From positions 19,062 through 83,061 of the forward strand of contig CAMCYA010000002.1 of the NCBI GenBank assembly GCA_945883675.1: 64,000 nt of DNA. The letters are read 5' to 3'. Below, piece by piece: positions 36,717 to 48,692 of the stretch (position 1 is the stretch's first letter; every line of letters begins with the position of its first letter). The notes under the pieces are model-generated. The model saw only the letters and a list, made by a program, of their open reading frames with translations, was not told the origin of the DNA and did not search any database. The stretch is from Bifidobacterium breve (GTDB lineage Bacteria; Actinomycetota; Actinomycetes; Nanopelagicales; Nanopelagicaceae). The translations under genes and the position numbers were made by a program.

Positions 36717-36785
36717 TACCGAATCATCTCAGGTATGTCCTCAGGGCTCAAAACAAATAGAATCTGCCTTGTTAGCCCCCTTTTT

Positions 36786-36805
36786 ACTACCCAACCCTGG
36801 GTAGT
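36786..36805. repeat. palindrome ACTACCCA-ACCC-TGGGTAGT between ppc and mfd
   Basis: Eight bases pair exactly across a 4-base loop in the divergent ppc/mfd gap, 70 bases from the ppc start and 36 before the mfd start. It could be a repressor operator or a hairpin in the mfd leader; no known consensus matches with confidence. Confidence 0.5.
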
Positions 36806-36840
36806 TAGAAGTTGGGGCCTTATGGCATTGGAGGCAGCAC

Positions 36841-39800
36841 GTGCGCGGACTAATTCCCATGCTTTCGCTACAACCAAGCAGTGCGCAGCATGTTGTTGGT
36901 CCTTCATCTACATTTGCATTTCTTTTAGCGGCACGTGCAAAGACACATCCATTACTAGTGGTTACAAGTTCAAGTAGAAGTAGTGAAGATTTAGTAAATG
37001 AACTTCGAGAGCTACATGACAATGTTATTGAATTTCCAGCCTGGGAGACTTTGCCCCACGAGCGATTGAGTCCACGCAGTGACACTGTGGCATTGAGAAT
37101 TCAATCTCTATATGCACTCAAGGAAAAACAAAAAGAGCATCCAATTATTGTGACTCCGGTTAGAGGTGTCATACATCGGATCATTAGTGATTTAGGTTCA
37201 AGTCCAGTTTTAAAACTTCAAGTAGGACAAGAACAAAGCCTAGAAGAACTGATCCGACATTTATCCTCACTTGCATACACCAGAACAGATCTAGTCGAAC
37301 GTCGCGGGGAGTTTGCAGTCCGTGGCGGAATTGTCGATCTCTTTTTGCCACTGAGCAATTACCCAATCCGAATAGATTTTTTTGGCGATGAGATAGAAGA
37401 TCTTTGTTATTTTGAAACCTCTGATCAACGAACATTAAAGCCGGTAGAGGGCAATATCGCCATATTTGCCTGCCGGGAACTTTTACTGACAGATGATGTA
37501 AAAAAGCGTGCTCTCATGGCAAAGAGTGAAAATCTAGGCGCAGCCGAAATGCTCGACAAAATAAGCGAAGGAATTGTTTTTGAAGGCATGGAATCTCTCA
37601 TACCTTTGCTTATTGAAAAGACTGAAACTTTATTGTCAAGAGTACCTGCCAACACAGAAATAGTTTTTATCGACGAACAACGGATTGCATCCAGGGCCGA
37701 TGATTTACTGGGCACAAATGAAGAGTTTCTCAACGCATCTTGGTCCAACGCGGCTCTTGGAGCCGTTGCACCAATTCATCACGGATTAGAGACCTATATT
37801 TCTTGGAAAGAGTTAGAGGAGGAGATCACCGCCAACAAATTAACTCGAGCAGAGTTGAGTACATATGGAAGTGATTTAGTTGAGGGGACAAATTTTCTTG
37901 ACTACAGCGCCATTGACCCGATGCGCGGTGATGTTGAGCGCACGGTAGAAGCACTTCGGCAAGCCCTAGAAAAAAATCAAAGAGTTGTTTTTGCCACCCA
38001 TGGCCATGGAATGTTAGAGCGGTATGCCGGAATATTTCGAGGAGCTGATCTACCCGTAAATATCATCGAAAAACTAGATGATATGCCCCTTAAAGGAAGT
38101 ATCAACCTCACTACTTCTGTCATTACTCATGGTTTTGAAAGTGAATCCGATCAGATCTTTTTCATGACCGAAAGAGATTTAACTGGAAGTAAAGGCAGCG
38201 TAAAAGATAGCGAGAGATTGCCAACTAAAAGAAAGAAAGCTATCGATCCTTTAGAGCTTAAAACCGGTGATTTCATTGTCCATGAACAACATGGAATTGG
38301 TCGCTATGTTGAATTAATGCAACGAACTGTTGGAGGAGTAACCCGCGAATATTTAATTATTGAGTATGCCTCGGCCAAACGTGGGCAACCTGGTGATCGA
38401 ATATTTGTTCCAACAGACACATTGGAACAAGTCTCTAAGTATGTTGGTGGCGAAGCCCCAACTGTTCACCGAATTGGAAGTGGTGAATGGCAAAAAGCAA
38501 AAGGCCGAGCACGCAAAGCTGTTCGCCAAATTGCGGGAGAATTAATAAGACTTTATGCAGCACGAACAAGTTCACCTGGATTTGCATTCTCACCAGATAC
38601 ACCGTGGCAGAGAGAGTTAGAAGATTCATTTTCCTATATTGAAACTCCAGATCAACTTTCAACTATCGATGAAGTCAAAGCTGATATGGAGCGGCCATAT
38701 CCGATGGATCGTATTATCTGTGGCGATGTTGGGTACGGAAAAACTGAGATTGCAATCCGAGCTGCATTTAAAGCAGTACAAGATGGAAAGCAAGTTGCAA
38801 TATTGGTTCCAACAACTCTTCTAGTTCAACAACACAGTAAAACTTTTGCAGAAAGATACTCTGGATTTCCAATAAAAGTAGCAGGTTTATCACGCTTTAA
38901 TTCAGTCAAAGAAAGTAAAGAGATACTCACGGCGTTAGCAGCAGGCAGTGTTGATGTTGTCATTGGAACACATCGAATTCTCTCAAATGATGTTCAGTTT
39001 AAAGATCTTGGACTTGTAGTCGTTGATGAGGAACAACGCTTCGGTGTTGAGCAAAAAGAGTCTTTAAAAAAACTACGAACTACAGTCGATGTTTTAGCAA
39101 TGTCAGCCACACCTATTCCGCGCACATTAGAGATGGCAGTAACTGGAATTCGCGAGATGTCTACGATAACTACACCTCCTGAAGAACGTCATCCTATTTT
39201 GACTTACGTTGGTCCAGCAGAGGATGCTCAGATTGCTGCGGCTATTCATCGTGAACTCTTACGAGATGGTCAGATTTTTTATCTACATAATCGTGTTGAA
39301 AGTATCGATCGAACTGCCGTTCACTTAAAAGAGTTGGTACCTGAGGCGCGTATTCGTGTGGCTCATGGCCAAATGTCAGAAGGTGAGTTAGAAGATGTCA
39401 TTCTGGCATTTTGGAACCGTGATTTTGATCTTTTAGTTTGTACAACAATTGTGGAGAGCGGCTTGGATATTCAGAATGCAAATACTTTAATTGTTGAAAG
39501 AGCTGATCGATTTGGACTTTCACAGCTTCATCAAATTCGAGGTCGGGTTGGTAGAGGCCGAGAAAGAGCCTATGCATATTTTTTATACTCTGCCGAAGAG
39601 CCACTCTCAGAGTTAGCGCACGAGCGCTTAACCACAATCGCTACAAACACCGACTTAGGTTCAGGAATGAGGGTTGCATTAAAGGATTTAGAGATTCGGG
39701 GAGCAGGAAATCTTTTGGGTGGTGAACAGTCTGGCCATATTGCAGATGTTGGTTTTGATTTATACATGAGAATGGTTGGAGAAGCCGTTCAAGAATACAA

Positions 39801-40293
39801 ATCTGGGATTATCGAAACCGAGGAGAAAATTTTAGAGTGCAAAGTTGAACTGCCAATAAATGCACATCTTTCAACGCAGTATGTGCCTGGTGAGCGTTTG
39901 CGGTTAGATCTCTATAGAAGATTGGCTGACGTTAAATCTGCAGAGGATGTAAATTCAATCGAATCTGAACTCCTTGATCGCTTTGGAGCACTTCCAGAGG
40001 AAGCAAAGTCTTTACTTGGCGTTGCATCTTTGCGGGCACAGGCCAAAGCCTTGAAGTTAACTGAAGTTGTTGTGCAAGGAAAACTTTTGCGTCTTTCGCC
40101 TTTAGTTTTACCGGAATCAAAGCAGCTTCGATTGGCACGTATGTATCCCGGATCTATTTATAAGGCCACCACAAACACCGTATTGGTTGCCTTACCCAAA
40201 GCAGCAGTCTGGAACCCGTCTGCGAACGCTCCAGAAATAGTGGATACTTCTCTTCTGGCCTGGGTCGTTGAGGCCCTTAATCAACTTGGCTAA
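36841..40293 (+). CDS. mfd: transcription-repair coupling factor Mfd
   Basis: Removes stalled RNA polymerase and recruits UvrA. The 1150-residue protein shows domains in order: UvrB-like N-terminal region ([20 protein letters not shown], about 135-160), the RNA-polymerase-interaction domain near 475 ([17 protein letters not shown]), helicase motifs from 625 ([20 protein letters not shown], then [14 protein letters not shown]), and the TRCF C-terminal domain near 1000. The start is GTG 36841 with GGAGG six bases upstream. It is transcribed away from ppc. Confidence 0.97.
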   Translation: MRGLIPMLSLQPSSAQHVVGPSSTFAFLLAARAKTHPLLVVTSSSRSSEDLVNELRELHDNVIEFPAWETLPHERLSPRSDTVALRIQSLYALKEKQKEHPIIVTPVRGVIHRIISDLGSSPVLKLQVGQEQSLEELIRHLSSLAYTRTDLVERRGEFAVRGGIVDLFLPLSNYPIRIDFFGDEIEDLCYFETSDQRTLKPVEGNIAIFACRELLLTDDVKKRALMAKSENLGAAEMLDKISEGIVFEGMESLIPLLIEKTETLLSRVPANTEIVFIDEQRIASRADDLLGTNEEFLNASWSNAALGAVAPIHHGLETYISWKELEEEITANKLTRAELSTYGSDLVEGTNFLDYSAIDPMRGDVERTVEALRQALEKNQRVVFATHGHGMLERYAGIFRGADLPVNIIEKLDDMPLKGSINLTTSVITHGFESESDQIFFMTERDLTGSKGSVKDSERLPTKRKKAIDPLELKTGDFIVHEQHGIGRYVELMQRTVGGVTREYLIIEYASAKRGQPGDRIFVPTDTLEQVSKYVGGEAPTVHRIGSGEWQKAKGRARKAVRQIAGELIRLYAARTSSPGFAFSPDTPWQRELEDSFSYIETPDQLSTIDEVKADMERPYPMDRIICGDVGYGKTEIAIRAAFKAVQDGKQVAILVPTTLLVQQHSKTFAERYSGFPIKVAGLSRFNSVKESKEILTALAAGSVDVVIGTHRILSNDVQFKDLGLVVVDEEQRFGVEQKESLKKLRTTVDVLAMSATPIPRTLEMAVTGIREMSTITTPPEERHPILTYVGPAEDAQIAAAIHRELLRDGQIFYLHNRVESIDRTAVHLKELVPEARIRVAHGQMSEGELEDVILAFWNRDFDLLVCTTIVESGLDIQNANTLIVERADRFGLSQLHQIRGRVGRGRERAYAYFLYSAEEPLSELAHERLTTIATNTDLGSGMRVALKDLEIRGAGNLLGGEQSGHIADVGFDLYMRMVGEAVQEYKSGIIETEEKILECKVELPINAHLSTQYVPGERLRLDLYRRLADVKSAEDVNSIESELLDRFGALPEEAKSLLGVASLRAQAKALKLTEVVVQGKLLRLSPLVLPESKQLRLARMYPGSIYKATTNTVLVALPKAAVWNPSANAPEIVDTSLLAWVVEALNQLG

Positions 40294-40314
40294 GCAAGAG
40301 AAGGCGGGATAGTC

Positions 40315-40920
40315 GTGAAAAAACTCCTTACAGTTGTAGTTGCTTCGATTGCAGTGGTACTTACAGGATGTGCCCAAGTTGGTGCAGCAGCAACAGTTGG
40401 CGGAGTTCGTATCTCACAAGCTACTGTTCAAGGAAGTGTTGATTCAATTCTCGCCGAACGCAGTGGAACTGACACATCACAGATGCAACTTGAAACTGGC
40501 GAAACACTTAACCGATCACAACTGCGTTTTCATTTGTTTGGAACGCTTCTTCGCGAAGTAGGGGCAGAATTAAAAATCACAGTTTCAAAGGCTGAGATTG
40601 ATAGTCAGAGAGCGGCAATTTTGCAACAAGTAGGAGGAGCTGATCAGCTTCCTATTGCACTCGTCGCTGCAGGTATTGCCCCACAAGATTTAGATTTATA
40701 TATCGAAGCAATAACTTTCTCAGACAAAATTGGTAATCTCATTACAGCAAGTGGAGTTCCTGAAGAACAAATTGGAACAGAGATTCAGAGATTAATGACT
40801 GCAAAAGCAAAAGAACTTGGCATAACTGTCAATCCTAGATACGGTACTTGGGATCCAGAGAGTGCAGATGTTGTTGCAAATGATGCAGCAGGTTCCGCAG
40901 TTACTCCATCAGGAAACTAA
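40315..40920 (+). CDS. lipoprotein with SurA N-terminal-like domain
   Basis: A 201-residue exported lipoprotein: signal peptide MKKLLTVVVASIAVVLTGC with the lipobox Cys at 19, then a helical SurA-N-like chaperone domain (VGGVRISQATVQGSVDSIL and ITVSKAEIDSQRAAILQQ). The peptidyl-prolyl isomerase domain of PrsA/SurA is absent, as in other actinobacterial members between mfd and mazG. GTG start at 40315 with an AAGGCGGG upstream. Likely role: holding exported proteins in an unfolded state; this is inferred from the family. Confidence 0.85.
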   Translation: MKKLLTVVVASIAVVLTGCAQVGAAATVGGVRISQATVQGSVDSILAERSGTDTSQMQLETGETLNRSQLRFHLFGTLLREVGAELKITVSKAEIDSQRAAILQQVGGADQLPIALVAAGIAPQDLDLYIEAITFSDKIGNLITASGVPEEQIGTEIQRLMTAKAKELGITVNPRYGTWDPESADVVANDAAGSAVTPSGN

Positions 40921-40926
40921 AGAACA

Positions 40927-41574
40927 ATGCAGGGATCTCAGCTTCAACGTTTAGTTGAAGTCATGGATACGTTGCGCTCTCCTGGGGGATGCCCGTGGGA
41001 TGCTGAGCAGTCCCATGAGTCCTTACTGAAGTATCTTCTTGAAGAGTCTTACGAATTTATTGAGGCGGTTGAAAACGGAAACCGCATTGATATGCGAGAA
41101 GAGTTGGGGGATGTTTTACTCCAAGTTTATTTCCATGCTCGCATGGCAGAGGATCATCCAACAGATCCATTTACGATTGAAGAAGTTGCACAGGGAATCG
41201 CCGAGAAGTTAATTCGCAGGCACCCTCATGTCTTTGCAGGCCTTGAAGTTAAAGATTCTGAAGAAGTACTTGAAAATTGGGAAGAGATTAAAAAGAAGGA
41301 AAAAGGTAGAACTTCACCAGTAGATGGGGTCGCTCTTTCACAGCCAGCGCTACCGCTACTTGAAAAACTCTTGCATCGCGCCGAAAAATATAAAGTACAA
41401 GTAGACAGCCCTTCGGCAAATTCATTAGAGGCCGTTGCAGATGAAAGCGCAGTGGGTCAAGCCCTGCATGCTGTTATTGCATGGGCTCATGCCAATGGAA
41501 TTGATGCTGAGGCGGCCCTTCGCAAGGAAGCGTTGCGAGTTAGTAATCAGATTAGTTCAAAAACTCAGAGTTAA
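40927..41574 (+). CDS. mazG: MazG nucleotide pyrophosphohydrolase
   Basis: Hydrolyses nucleoside triphosphates to monophosphates and pyrophosphate, a house-cleaning enzyme. A 215-residue single-domain form starting LRSPGGCPWDAEQSHESLLK, with the metal-binding helices EESYEFIEAVE and REELGDVLLQVYFHARMAED and ENWEEIKKKEKG. Actinobacterial MazG is often longer (about 325); this one lacks the extension. It begins 6 bases after the SurA-like gene and is followed by eno after 100 bases. Confidence 0.93.
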   Translation: MQGSQLQRLVEVMDTLRSPGGCPWDAEQSHESLLKYLLEESYEFIEAVENGNRIDMREELGDVLLQVYFHARMAEDHPTDPFTIEEVAQGIAEKLIRRHPHVFAGLEVKDSEEVLENWEEIKKKEKGRTSPVDGVALSQPALPLLEKLLHRAEKYKVQVDSPSANSLEAVADESAVGQALHAVIAWAHANGIDAEAALRKEALRVSNQISSKTQS

Positions 41575-41599
41575 CTCACGGTAGTATTGGTCCTATACC
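41571..41599 (+). promoter_or_regulatory. candidate eno promoter
   Basis: TTAACT (41571-41576) and TATACC (41594-41599) are 17 bases apart, overlapping the mazG stop. Transcription would start around 41606, giving a 70-base leader with the ribosome binding site GAGGAGA before the enolase GTG. It is a moderate match only. Confidence 0.4.
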
Positions 41600-41653
41600 T
41601 TTAGAAAAAACATTTGATCCAGTGCGATTTCAGAGTTGAGGTCGGCAAGATGA

Positions 41654-42952
<1,299 letters not shown>

Positions 42953-42961
42953 GAATTAGCC

Positions 42962-43363
42962 ATGGCGCGTCGACAATTAAACTTTCGTCGTCGTACCAAC
43001 AATCGTGCGTTGGCATTTATTGTGATTCTTTTTGTATTGACCTTAGCAATTGCACCGCCTGTAAAACATTACTTCACACAACGTGCTCAAATTAACTCGC
43101 TCGAGTCTCAACTTTCTGCAGATAATGTAGCTCTGCAAAAAGCACGAGAAGAGTTATTGCGCTGGCAGGATCCTGAATACATAAAGTCACAAGCCCGTGA
43201 ACGCTTACATTTCGTTTTACCGGGTGAGCGGCAATATATTGTTGTGGACGGGTCTACGCCACCTCCACAGGAGAACACAACTGAGATTGCAAGCGCACTT
43301 ACCGATGGCCAACCTTGGTATTCCAGATTGATTGCCTCGATTAGTGAGGCCGGTAATCAGTGA
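42962..43363 (+). CDS. FtsB/DivIC-type septum formation initiator
   Basis: A 133-residue bitopic division protein: basic cytosolic N-terminus (ARRQLNFRRRTNNRA), one membrane helix near 18-36 (FIVILFVLTLAIAP), then a coiled coil (INSLESQLSADNVALQKARE) and a C-terminal stretch RERLHFVLPGERQYIVV. This matches the FtsB/DivIC family, which links FtsL and FtsQ in the divisome. The GTGA overlap with DUF501 makes it part of the eno operon. The exact name (FtsB or DivIC) varies in actinobacteria. Confidence 0.88.
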   Translation: MARRQLNFRRRTNNRALAFIVILFVLTLAIAPPVKHYFTQRAQINSLESQLSADNVALQKAREELLRWQDPEYIKSQARERLHFVLPGERQYIVVDGSTPPPQENTTEIASALTDGQPWYSRLIASISEAGNQ

Positions 43364-43848
43364 GAGAAGTTACACAAGCAGATCTTGATTGTATTGAAGT
43401 TCAGCTTGGTCGCACACCTCGAGATGTTCATGCAATTGCCTATCGATGTCCATGTGGCAAGCCAGCCGTTGTTGAGACACCACCACGACTTGAAGATGGA
43501 ACACCGTTTCCCACTTTTTATTATGCAACCTGCCCTCGTTTAACTGCGGTTATTTCAACGCTTGAAACAACTGGATTAATGGGGCAGATGAATGATCGCC
43601 TTGAAACAGATGCGCAGCTATCAGGTGCATATGCAGCTGCACACGATGATTACATCGCAGCACGTTCTGCACTGCAAATGGATGTACCAGAAGTGGAAAA
43701 TGTTTCGGCAGGAGGAATGCCAAATCGTGTTAAGTGTTTGCATTCACTTGTTGCCCATTCATTGGCGGCGGGTCCAGATGTAAACCCACTTGGCGATGAA
43801 GCCCTTGAAAAACTGCCAGAGTGGTGGAAGAGCAACCCATGCGAGTAG
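43360..43848 (+). CDS. DUF501 protein
   Basis: A 162-residue protein starting with GTG 43360, overlapping the FtsB-like stop. The DUF501 signature is PRDVHAIAYRCPCGKPAVVE and NRVKCLHSLVAHSLAAGPDV. A Cys pair (CPCG) and a later Cys and His could bind a metal, and the genome context in actinobacteria is always eno-ftsB-DUF501-ppx. The function is not known; a link to division or to Ppx is inference only. Confidence 0.85.
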   Translation: MREVTQADLDCIEVQLGRTPRDVHAIAYRCPCGKPAVVETPPRLEDGTPFPTFYYATCPRLTAVISTLETTGLMGQMNDRLETDAQLSGAYAAAHDDYIAARSALQMDVPEVENVSAGGMPNRVKCLHSLVAHSLAAGPDVNPLGDEALEKLPEWWKSNPCE

Positions 43849-44756
43849 CAGCAATTGACTGCGGCACCAATTCAATTCGCCTCTTAATTGCAGATGTAGA
43901 GTCAAATAAACTTCGCGAAGTTGTGCGAGATATGGAGATAGTTCGTCTTGGTCAAGGTGTTGATCAAACTGGAGAATTTCACCCAGATGCCATAAAGCGA
44001 ACACTTGCCGCAGTTGATAAATTTGCTGCAGAGATTGCACGCCGAGGTGTTCAAAAGATTCGCTTCTGTGCAACAAGTGCAACGAGAGATGCAACTAATC
44101 GAAATTTGTTTATTGATGGAGTTCGTGAGCGCTTAGGTATCGAAGTTGAAGTAATAACTGGTGTTGAAGAAGCAGAATTATCTTTTGTCGGTGCCATTCA
44201 AGAGTTGAATCCTAGCTTTGCTCCATTCTTAGTAGTCGACATTGGCGGGGGCTCAACTGAGATTGTCTTTGGAAACAAGAAAGTTGAATCTGCAAAAAGT
44301 GTGAATATCGGATGTGTGCGAATGAGTGAACGCCACTTTAAAGACGATCCTCCAACTCAGAATCAAATTGAATTGGCACGGGCAGATATTCAAGAGGCCA
44401 TTGCGTTAGCAGGGACTGAAGTTCCTATTACGCAAGCAAAAACTCTTGTAGCCGTAGCTGGAACTGCAACAACGGTTGCAGCAGCAGCTCTTGAGTTAAA
44501 TACCTATGATCGACATTCAATCCACTTGTCACACATCTCGGCAGTACAAGTTCATGAAGTATCTGAAATGTTTAAAAACATGGATAGAAACCAGCGGATG
44601 AAACTTGGTTTCATGCATCCTGGACGAGTAGATGTAATTACGGCTGGTTCTTTGGTTCTTTCAGAGGTAATGAAAGCGACAAGAGCTACGGAATTTATCG
44701 CCTCTGAGACAGATATTTTGGATGGCATCGCACTCTCCATTGCCAGTGGTAGTTAA
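43839..44756 (+). CDS. exopolyphosphatase (Ppx/GppA family)
   Basis: Hydrolyses polyphosphate or pppGpp. The start at ATG 43839 (MRVAAIDCGTNSIRLLIA) fits the family better than the upstream GTG at 43821. It is 305 residues, the short form, with the two actin-fold phosphate motifs AAIDCGTNSIRLL and VVDIGGGSTEIVFG. It overlaps the DUF501 stop by about 10 bases. Short actinobacterial members may act on short polyphosphates rather than pppGpp. Confidence 0.92.
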   Translation: MRVAAIDCGTNSIRLLIADVESNKLREVVRDMEIVRLGQGVDQTGEFHPDAIKRTLAAVDKFAAEIARRGVQKIRFCATSATRDATNRNLFIDGVRERLGIEVEVITGVEEAELSFVGAIQELNPSFAPFLVVDIGGGSTEIVFGNKKVESAKSVNIGCVRMSERHFKDDPPTQNQIELARADIQEAIALAGTEVPITQAKTLVAVAGTATTVAAAALELNTYDRHSIHLSHISAVQVHEVSEMFKNMDRNQRMKLGFMHPGRVDVITAGSLVLSEVMKATRATEFIASETDILDGIALSIASGS

Positions 44757-44853
44757 GACATGAGTAGGTTGAGTATTTTGATCGAGACAATAATGGGATT
44801 TCGATCAGTAAATTAAGTGTAGATTTACCCCCGCTTGTGACTAACTTGGTAAC

Positions 44854-44929
44854 GCCCCGATAGCCCAATGGCAGAGGCAGAGGACTTAAAATCCTCCCAG
44901 TGTGGGTTCGACCCCCACTCGGGGCACCA
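44854..44929 (+). tRNA. tRNA with UAA (Leu) anticodon and short variable loop
   Basis: Acceptor GCCCCGA/TCGGGGC, anticodon stem GAGGA/TCCTC with loop CTTAAAA (anticodon TAA, reads the Leu codon UUA), T-stem GTGGG/CCCAC with loop TTCGACC, discriminator A and an encoded CCA. The variable loop is only about 5 bases, so this is a class I body; tRNA-Leu is normally class II with a long variable arm. I recall short Leu(UAA)-like genes in other actinobacteria but cannot verify it here. Confidence 0.85.
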
Positions 44930-45052
44930 TTTCTCAGTACCTTTTAAGCAAGTTGGCCCACTTTAATTGGCCTCCAATGTTGAGTAACCGTACGATTATG
45001 GTGCTTGAAAACCTTGGGAGATTCTCAGGGCTTGAAAGAAGGAGAAAAAGAT

Positions 45053-45838
45053 ATGCGCAGTTCAAACCCTGTTTTAGGACGGGCGTTTAATCAGCGTGGA
45101 TACGCTGCATTTGATCCGAGCACAATTAACTCAGACCCAGCAGCGCTAGAGAATTTGTATAACTCACCAGCTGCATCATCACTTCGTACTGGTCGTATGA
45201 CTATTGATGATGTTGTAACACGCACTGCAATTCTTTTTGCAGTCCTTGTAACAGTTGGTGCTGCTGCATGGACACTTAACCTCGGTGGCGGAGCGCTTAT
45301 GCTCGGCTTCATCGGTGGACTTGTTCTTGCAATGGTAAATATTTTTAGCAAGAGCGTTAAGCCAGCACTAGTAATTGCATATGCAGCTTTTCAAGGGTTA
45401 GCACTTGGAACCCTTAGCCATATGTACAACACTGTTTATGATGGCATTGTTAGCCAGGCAATTTTGGTTTCAATTTCAGCATTTGCTGCAATGTTGTTTG
45501 CATATAAGAGCGGACGAATTCGTGTAACACCGAAGTTCACCAAGGTGTTAATGACTGCGCTATTGGGTTACTTTGTCTTGGCAATGGTTTCACTTGTTGG
45601 ATCATTCTTCGGTGCAAGCCTTTATAGCATTGGTGGATTTGGTCTCATTCTTGCAGCTGGCGGTATGGTGCTTGCAGCATTCTTCTTGATCCTAGATTTT
45701 GATCAGATTCAAAACAGCATTAATGCTGGAGTACCACAGTCAGAGTCATGGAGAGCAGCTTTTGGACTCATGGTCACAATCGTTTGGTTGTACATGGAAG
45801 TTCTTCGTTTGCTTTCAATCTTGCGTGGCAACGACTAA
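45053..45838 (+). CDS. Bax inhibitor-1/YccA-like membrane protein
   Basis: A 261-residue protein with an N-terminal cytosolic segment and about seven membrane helices from residue 70. Start ATG 45053 has AAGGAG 8 bases upstream; upstream in-frame codons lack support. The family (Bax inhibitor 1-like, YccA/TMBIM) includes Ca2+-leak channels and FtsH modulators; the actinobacterial role is unknown. The DFDQIQNSINAG and WLYMEVLRLLSIL parts near the C-terminus match the family end. A hairpin after its stop probably terminates it. Confidence 0.9.
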   Translation: MRSSNPVLGRAFNQRGYAAFDPSTINSDPAALENLYNSPAASSLRTGRMTIDDVVTRTAILFAVLVTVGAAAWTLNLGGGALMLGFIGGLVLAMVNIFSKSVKPALVIAYAAFQGLALGTLSHMYNTVYDGIVSQAILVSISAFAAMLFAYKSGRIRVTPKFTKVLMTALLGYFVLAMVSLVGSFFGASLYSIGGFGLILAAGGMVLAAFFLILDFDQIQNSINAGVPQSESWRAAFGLMVTIVWLYMEVLRLLSILRGND

Positions 45839-47065
45839 TTAAAGATCTTCATCGAGGGGCTTCAGGTTATTCACCTGGGGCCCTTCGGTATTTCTAGTCT
45901 CTGGTATTTGGTAGGCCAAAAATAAAGCTATTAAGAAAATAGCTGCCGATGCACCAAATGCAATTCGATATGAGTAAAGATCTGAAAGCCAACCAATAAC
46001 AACTGGGCCAACAATCATTCCGGCATCACCAGCCATTTGGAAAACAGCGATTACTTTGCCACCTTTTCCTTTAATTATGTCTCCCACGATACTTGCCGGA
46101 ACTGTTGCAAGAAAAGCTCCTCCAAGTCCAAGAACTGCCATTGAAAGAAGATAGATCCAAATATTTGTTGCAAATGTTAAAAGAAGCACGCCAACCATTA
46201 CAACGTTAGCTCCAATAATTGAGGCAGCTCTTCGACCTTTAGAGTCTGAAAAGCGACCAGCACGAAGTAGAAAAATTCCTTGCAAAACAGCAGAAAGTGC
46301 AAGCCCATAACCGACTACAGCCGTTGTTGAATCAAGTTCCTCGGTGACAAAGATAGGAAGTATTGATGCTCGTAATCCAAAAAATACCCACGTTGAAATA
46401 AAAGCTAATACCAATGCAATTCGATATGGCTTCATAGCAAAAGCCTGTGCAATGTTTGTTGACTCTGTTTCCTTAGATTTACTTGCATGAGGCACGGCTG
46501 AGTTATTCTTCAAAAACGCTAATGCAACTACTCCAGAAATAAAAAGCATAATTGAATAAACAAAAAAGGGAGCTCGAAGTGAAATAATCGACAGCAGACC
46601 GCCAATGGCAGGACCTGCGATTCCACCTAGTAAAAATGCGCCTTGGTAAACCGACTGAGCATGGCCTCTATGGTTGTCATCAACTGAGCGCATGATCACT
46701 GATCCGGCGGCAACAGAGAACATTGACGAACCTAAGCCACCGGCTGCTCTAAAAATAAGTAGTTGGTGGTAGTTCTGCGCAATACCAGCTAAGAATGTGA
46801 AAAAGGCAACCATAAAGACGCCAGTTGCAAATACTCTTCGCTCACCAAATCGATCTGTTAACGTTCCAGATATCAAACCTGATGCAAAACGTGTTATTGC
46901 AAAAGCAGAAACCATTAATCCGATCGCCGCATTGTTTACTCCAAAAGACTTTGCAAAGACGGGAATAGCAGGCATAACTATTCCAAAACCTACTGCCACA
47001 AAGAAAGAGGCCGCTATGAGAATCGAAACTTCTCGCGGCAGCCCCCTAAATGGTGATGTGATCAA
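45839..47065 (-). CDS. MFS transporter (drug-efflux-like)
   Basis: A 408-residue 12-helix MFS protein with motif A in [19 protein letters not shown] and a motif-C-like proline-glycine region near ALAIG-type segments. It overlaps the upstream DHA2 pump by 4 bases (ATGA), so the two pumps form an operon. It abuts the Bax-inhibitor gene tail to tail: the two stop codons are adjacent. The substrate cannot be deduced. Confidence 0.85.
   Translation of the reverse strand: MITSPFRGLPREVSILIAASFFVAVGFGIVMPAIPVFAKSFGVNNAAIGLMVSAFAITRFASGLISGTLTDRFGERRVFATGVFMVAFFTFLAGIAQNYHQLLIFRAAGGLGSSMFSVAAGSVIMRSVDDNHRGHAQSVYQGAFLLGGIAGPAIGGLLSIISLRAPFFVYSIMLFISGVVALAFLKNNSAVPHASKSKETESTNIAQAFAMKPYRIALVLAFISTWVFFGLRASILPIFVTEELDSTTAVVGYGLALSAVLQGIFLLRAGRFSDSKGRRAASIIGANVVMVGVLLLTFATNIWIYLLSMAVLGLGGAFLATVPASIVGDIIKGKGGKVIAVFQMAGDAGMIVGPVVIGWLSDLYSYRIAFGASAAIFLIALFLAYQIPETRNTEGPQVNNLKPLDEDL
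45857..45883. terminator. hairpin at the Bax-inhibitor/MFS junction
   Basis: GGGCTTCAGGT (from 45857) pairs with ACCTGGGGCCC (to 45883) using two G-U pairs, with a 5-base loop. It lies in the last codons of the minus-strand MFS gene, directly after the plus-strand gene ends, so it may terminate the plus-strand transcript. A TTC-rich run follows rather than a clean T-tract. Confidence 0.4.
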
Positions 47066-48675
47066 CCGAGTGCTTCTCCTGCAGCATCCTGCTTAGCTTC
47101 TGCATACTCTTTATTTGTGCGAAGTGGCATCTCACGCAACATTAATGCCAATAAGAATCCAATCGCCGTAACTGGCGCAGCGGCATAAAAAACAATGTGG
47201 AATGAACTCACAAAAGCTTCAAGTGCTGTTGTTTTAATCTCTGGAGGCAGCGTATTGAGCACTGCTGTGTTGTCGCTGATTCCCTCTAATTTACTCATAT
47301 CAAAGCCATTAAGCGCAGCGGGATTTGATGTGGCTAACTGGGTGAAATTACTCTCTAGATAGTGTCCTACACGGTTAGTTAAAATACTTCCAAAAATTGC
47401 TGTTCCAAATACAGAACCCAATGAGCGGAAGAATGTGTTTGAACTTGTAGCAACTCCCATGTCTTTGAAATCGATGGAATTTTGCAATGCAATAACGATT
47501 GTTTGCATAGAAAGTCCAAGGCCTGCACCGACCATAACTGCATAGATTGAAATCTGCCAAAATGGAGTATCAATTTGAAGGCGTGTCATCAGCAGAATTC
47601 CAGCCGTCATTAAAAGAGTTCCCGCTACTGGAAAACGCTTATAGTGACCGTGTTTAGAGATCAACTTTCCAGAGATAATTGATGTAGTAACAATTCCAAG
47701 CATCAAGGGAATTAACTTCAATCCAGCGGTAGTTGCACTATCACCTTTAACTACCTGTAAATAAAGTGGCAACATGACAATTGCACCAAACATGCCCGCA
47801 CCGATTACTGCGCCAAGCAGTGAGGTTATAGAAAATGTATGATTTTTAAATAAGTAAAGAGGAAGAATGGGCTCTTTTGCGCGCTTTTCCCAGAACAAAA
47901 ACATTACCGTCAGAATTAAACCTGCAACTAAATATCCCACTGTCCTTGGATCTGTCCATCCATTTTGTGGACCAAATACAGCAGTTGAAAGTAGTACGAA
48001 TGTCACAGCACTGACCATTAACAAAGCACCAAGATAGTCAATTGAATGCTCGCGTTTTACCTTAGGAATATGCAGCACTGCTGAAGTCACAATTAATGAG
48101 GCGATTCCTATTGGAAGATTGATGTAAAAAATCCAACGCCATCCTGTAATTCCAAATAACTCTCCACGATCGGAAAAGAATCCACCTAGTAAAGGACCGG
48201 CGACGGATGAAAGTCCCCATACAGCGCCAAAGTAACCTTGATAGCGCCCGCGCTCTCGAGGCGAAACGATGTCCCCAATGATTACAAATGTGAGCGCCAT
48301 CAATCCACCAGCACCTAATCCTTGAAGTGCACGAAATGCAATGAGCTGCTCCATGTTTTGAGAGGCGCCAGCTAAAAATGAACCAATTAGAAACGTAACG
48401 ATTGCAAATTGAAAAACTACTCGGCGACCATAGATATCAGAGATTTTTCCATACAAGGGAGTCGATGCAGTTGACGTTAAAAGGTATGCGGTAACGACCC
48501 AGGTGTAGTGATTTAATCCATCAAACTCTTCAACTATGCTCTTTAATGCAGTTGAAACGATGGTTTGATCAAGTGCTGCTAGGAGCATTCCAGACATTAA
48601 GCCACCGAGAATCACCATGATCTCTTTGTGTGTGAAGTTTTTTGGTGTCGTCGGGGTTAATTTATTGTCGCTCAT
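47062..48675 (-). CDS. DHA2-family (EmrB/QacA) multidrug efflux MFS
   Basis: A 537-residue, 14-helix MFS protein: [16 protein letters not shown] in helix 1 is a DHA2 hallmark, motif A is [16 protein letters not shown], and [17 protein letters not shown] precedes motif C-like GGFF segments. Such pumps export drugs, dyes or lipids. It starts 17 bases from the divergent ABC ATPase gene; the short gap suggests leaderless or overlapping promoters. With the following MFS and ABC genes it forms an export cluster. Confidence 0.9.
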   Translation of the reverse strand: MSDNKLTPTTPKNFTHKEIMVILGGLMSGMLLAALDQTIVSTALKSIVEEFDGLNHYTWVVTAYLLTSTASTPLYGKISDIYGRRVVFQFAIVTFLIGSFLAGASQNMEQLIAFRALQGLGAGGLMALTFVIIGDIVSPRERGRYQGYFGAVWGLSSVAGPLLGGFFSDRGELFGITGWRWIFYINLPIGIASLIVTSAVLHIPKVKREHSIDYLGALLMVSAVTFVLLSTAVFGPQNGWTDPRTVGYLVAGLILTVMFLFWEKRAKEPILPLYLFKNHTFSITSLLGAVIGAGMFGAIVMLPLYLQVVKGDSATTAGLKLIPLMLGIVTTSIISGKLISKHGHYKRFPVAGTLLMTAGILLMTRLQIDTPFWQISIYAVMVGAGLGLSMQTIVIALQNSIDFKDMGVATSSNTFFRSLGSVFGTAIFGSILTNRVGHYLESNFTQLATSNPAALNGFDMSKLEGISDNTAVLNTLPPEIKTTALEAFVSSFHIVFYAAAPVTAIGFLLALMLREMPLRTNKEYAEAKQDAAGEALG

Positions 48676-48692
48676 TTTGGTAAGGTTACCGC

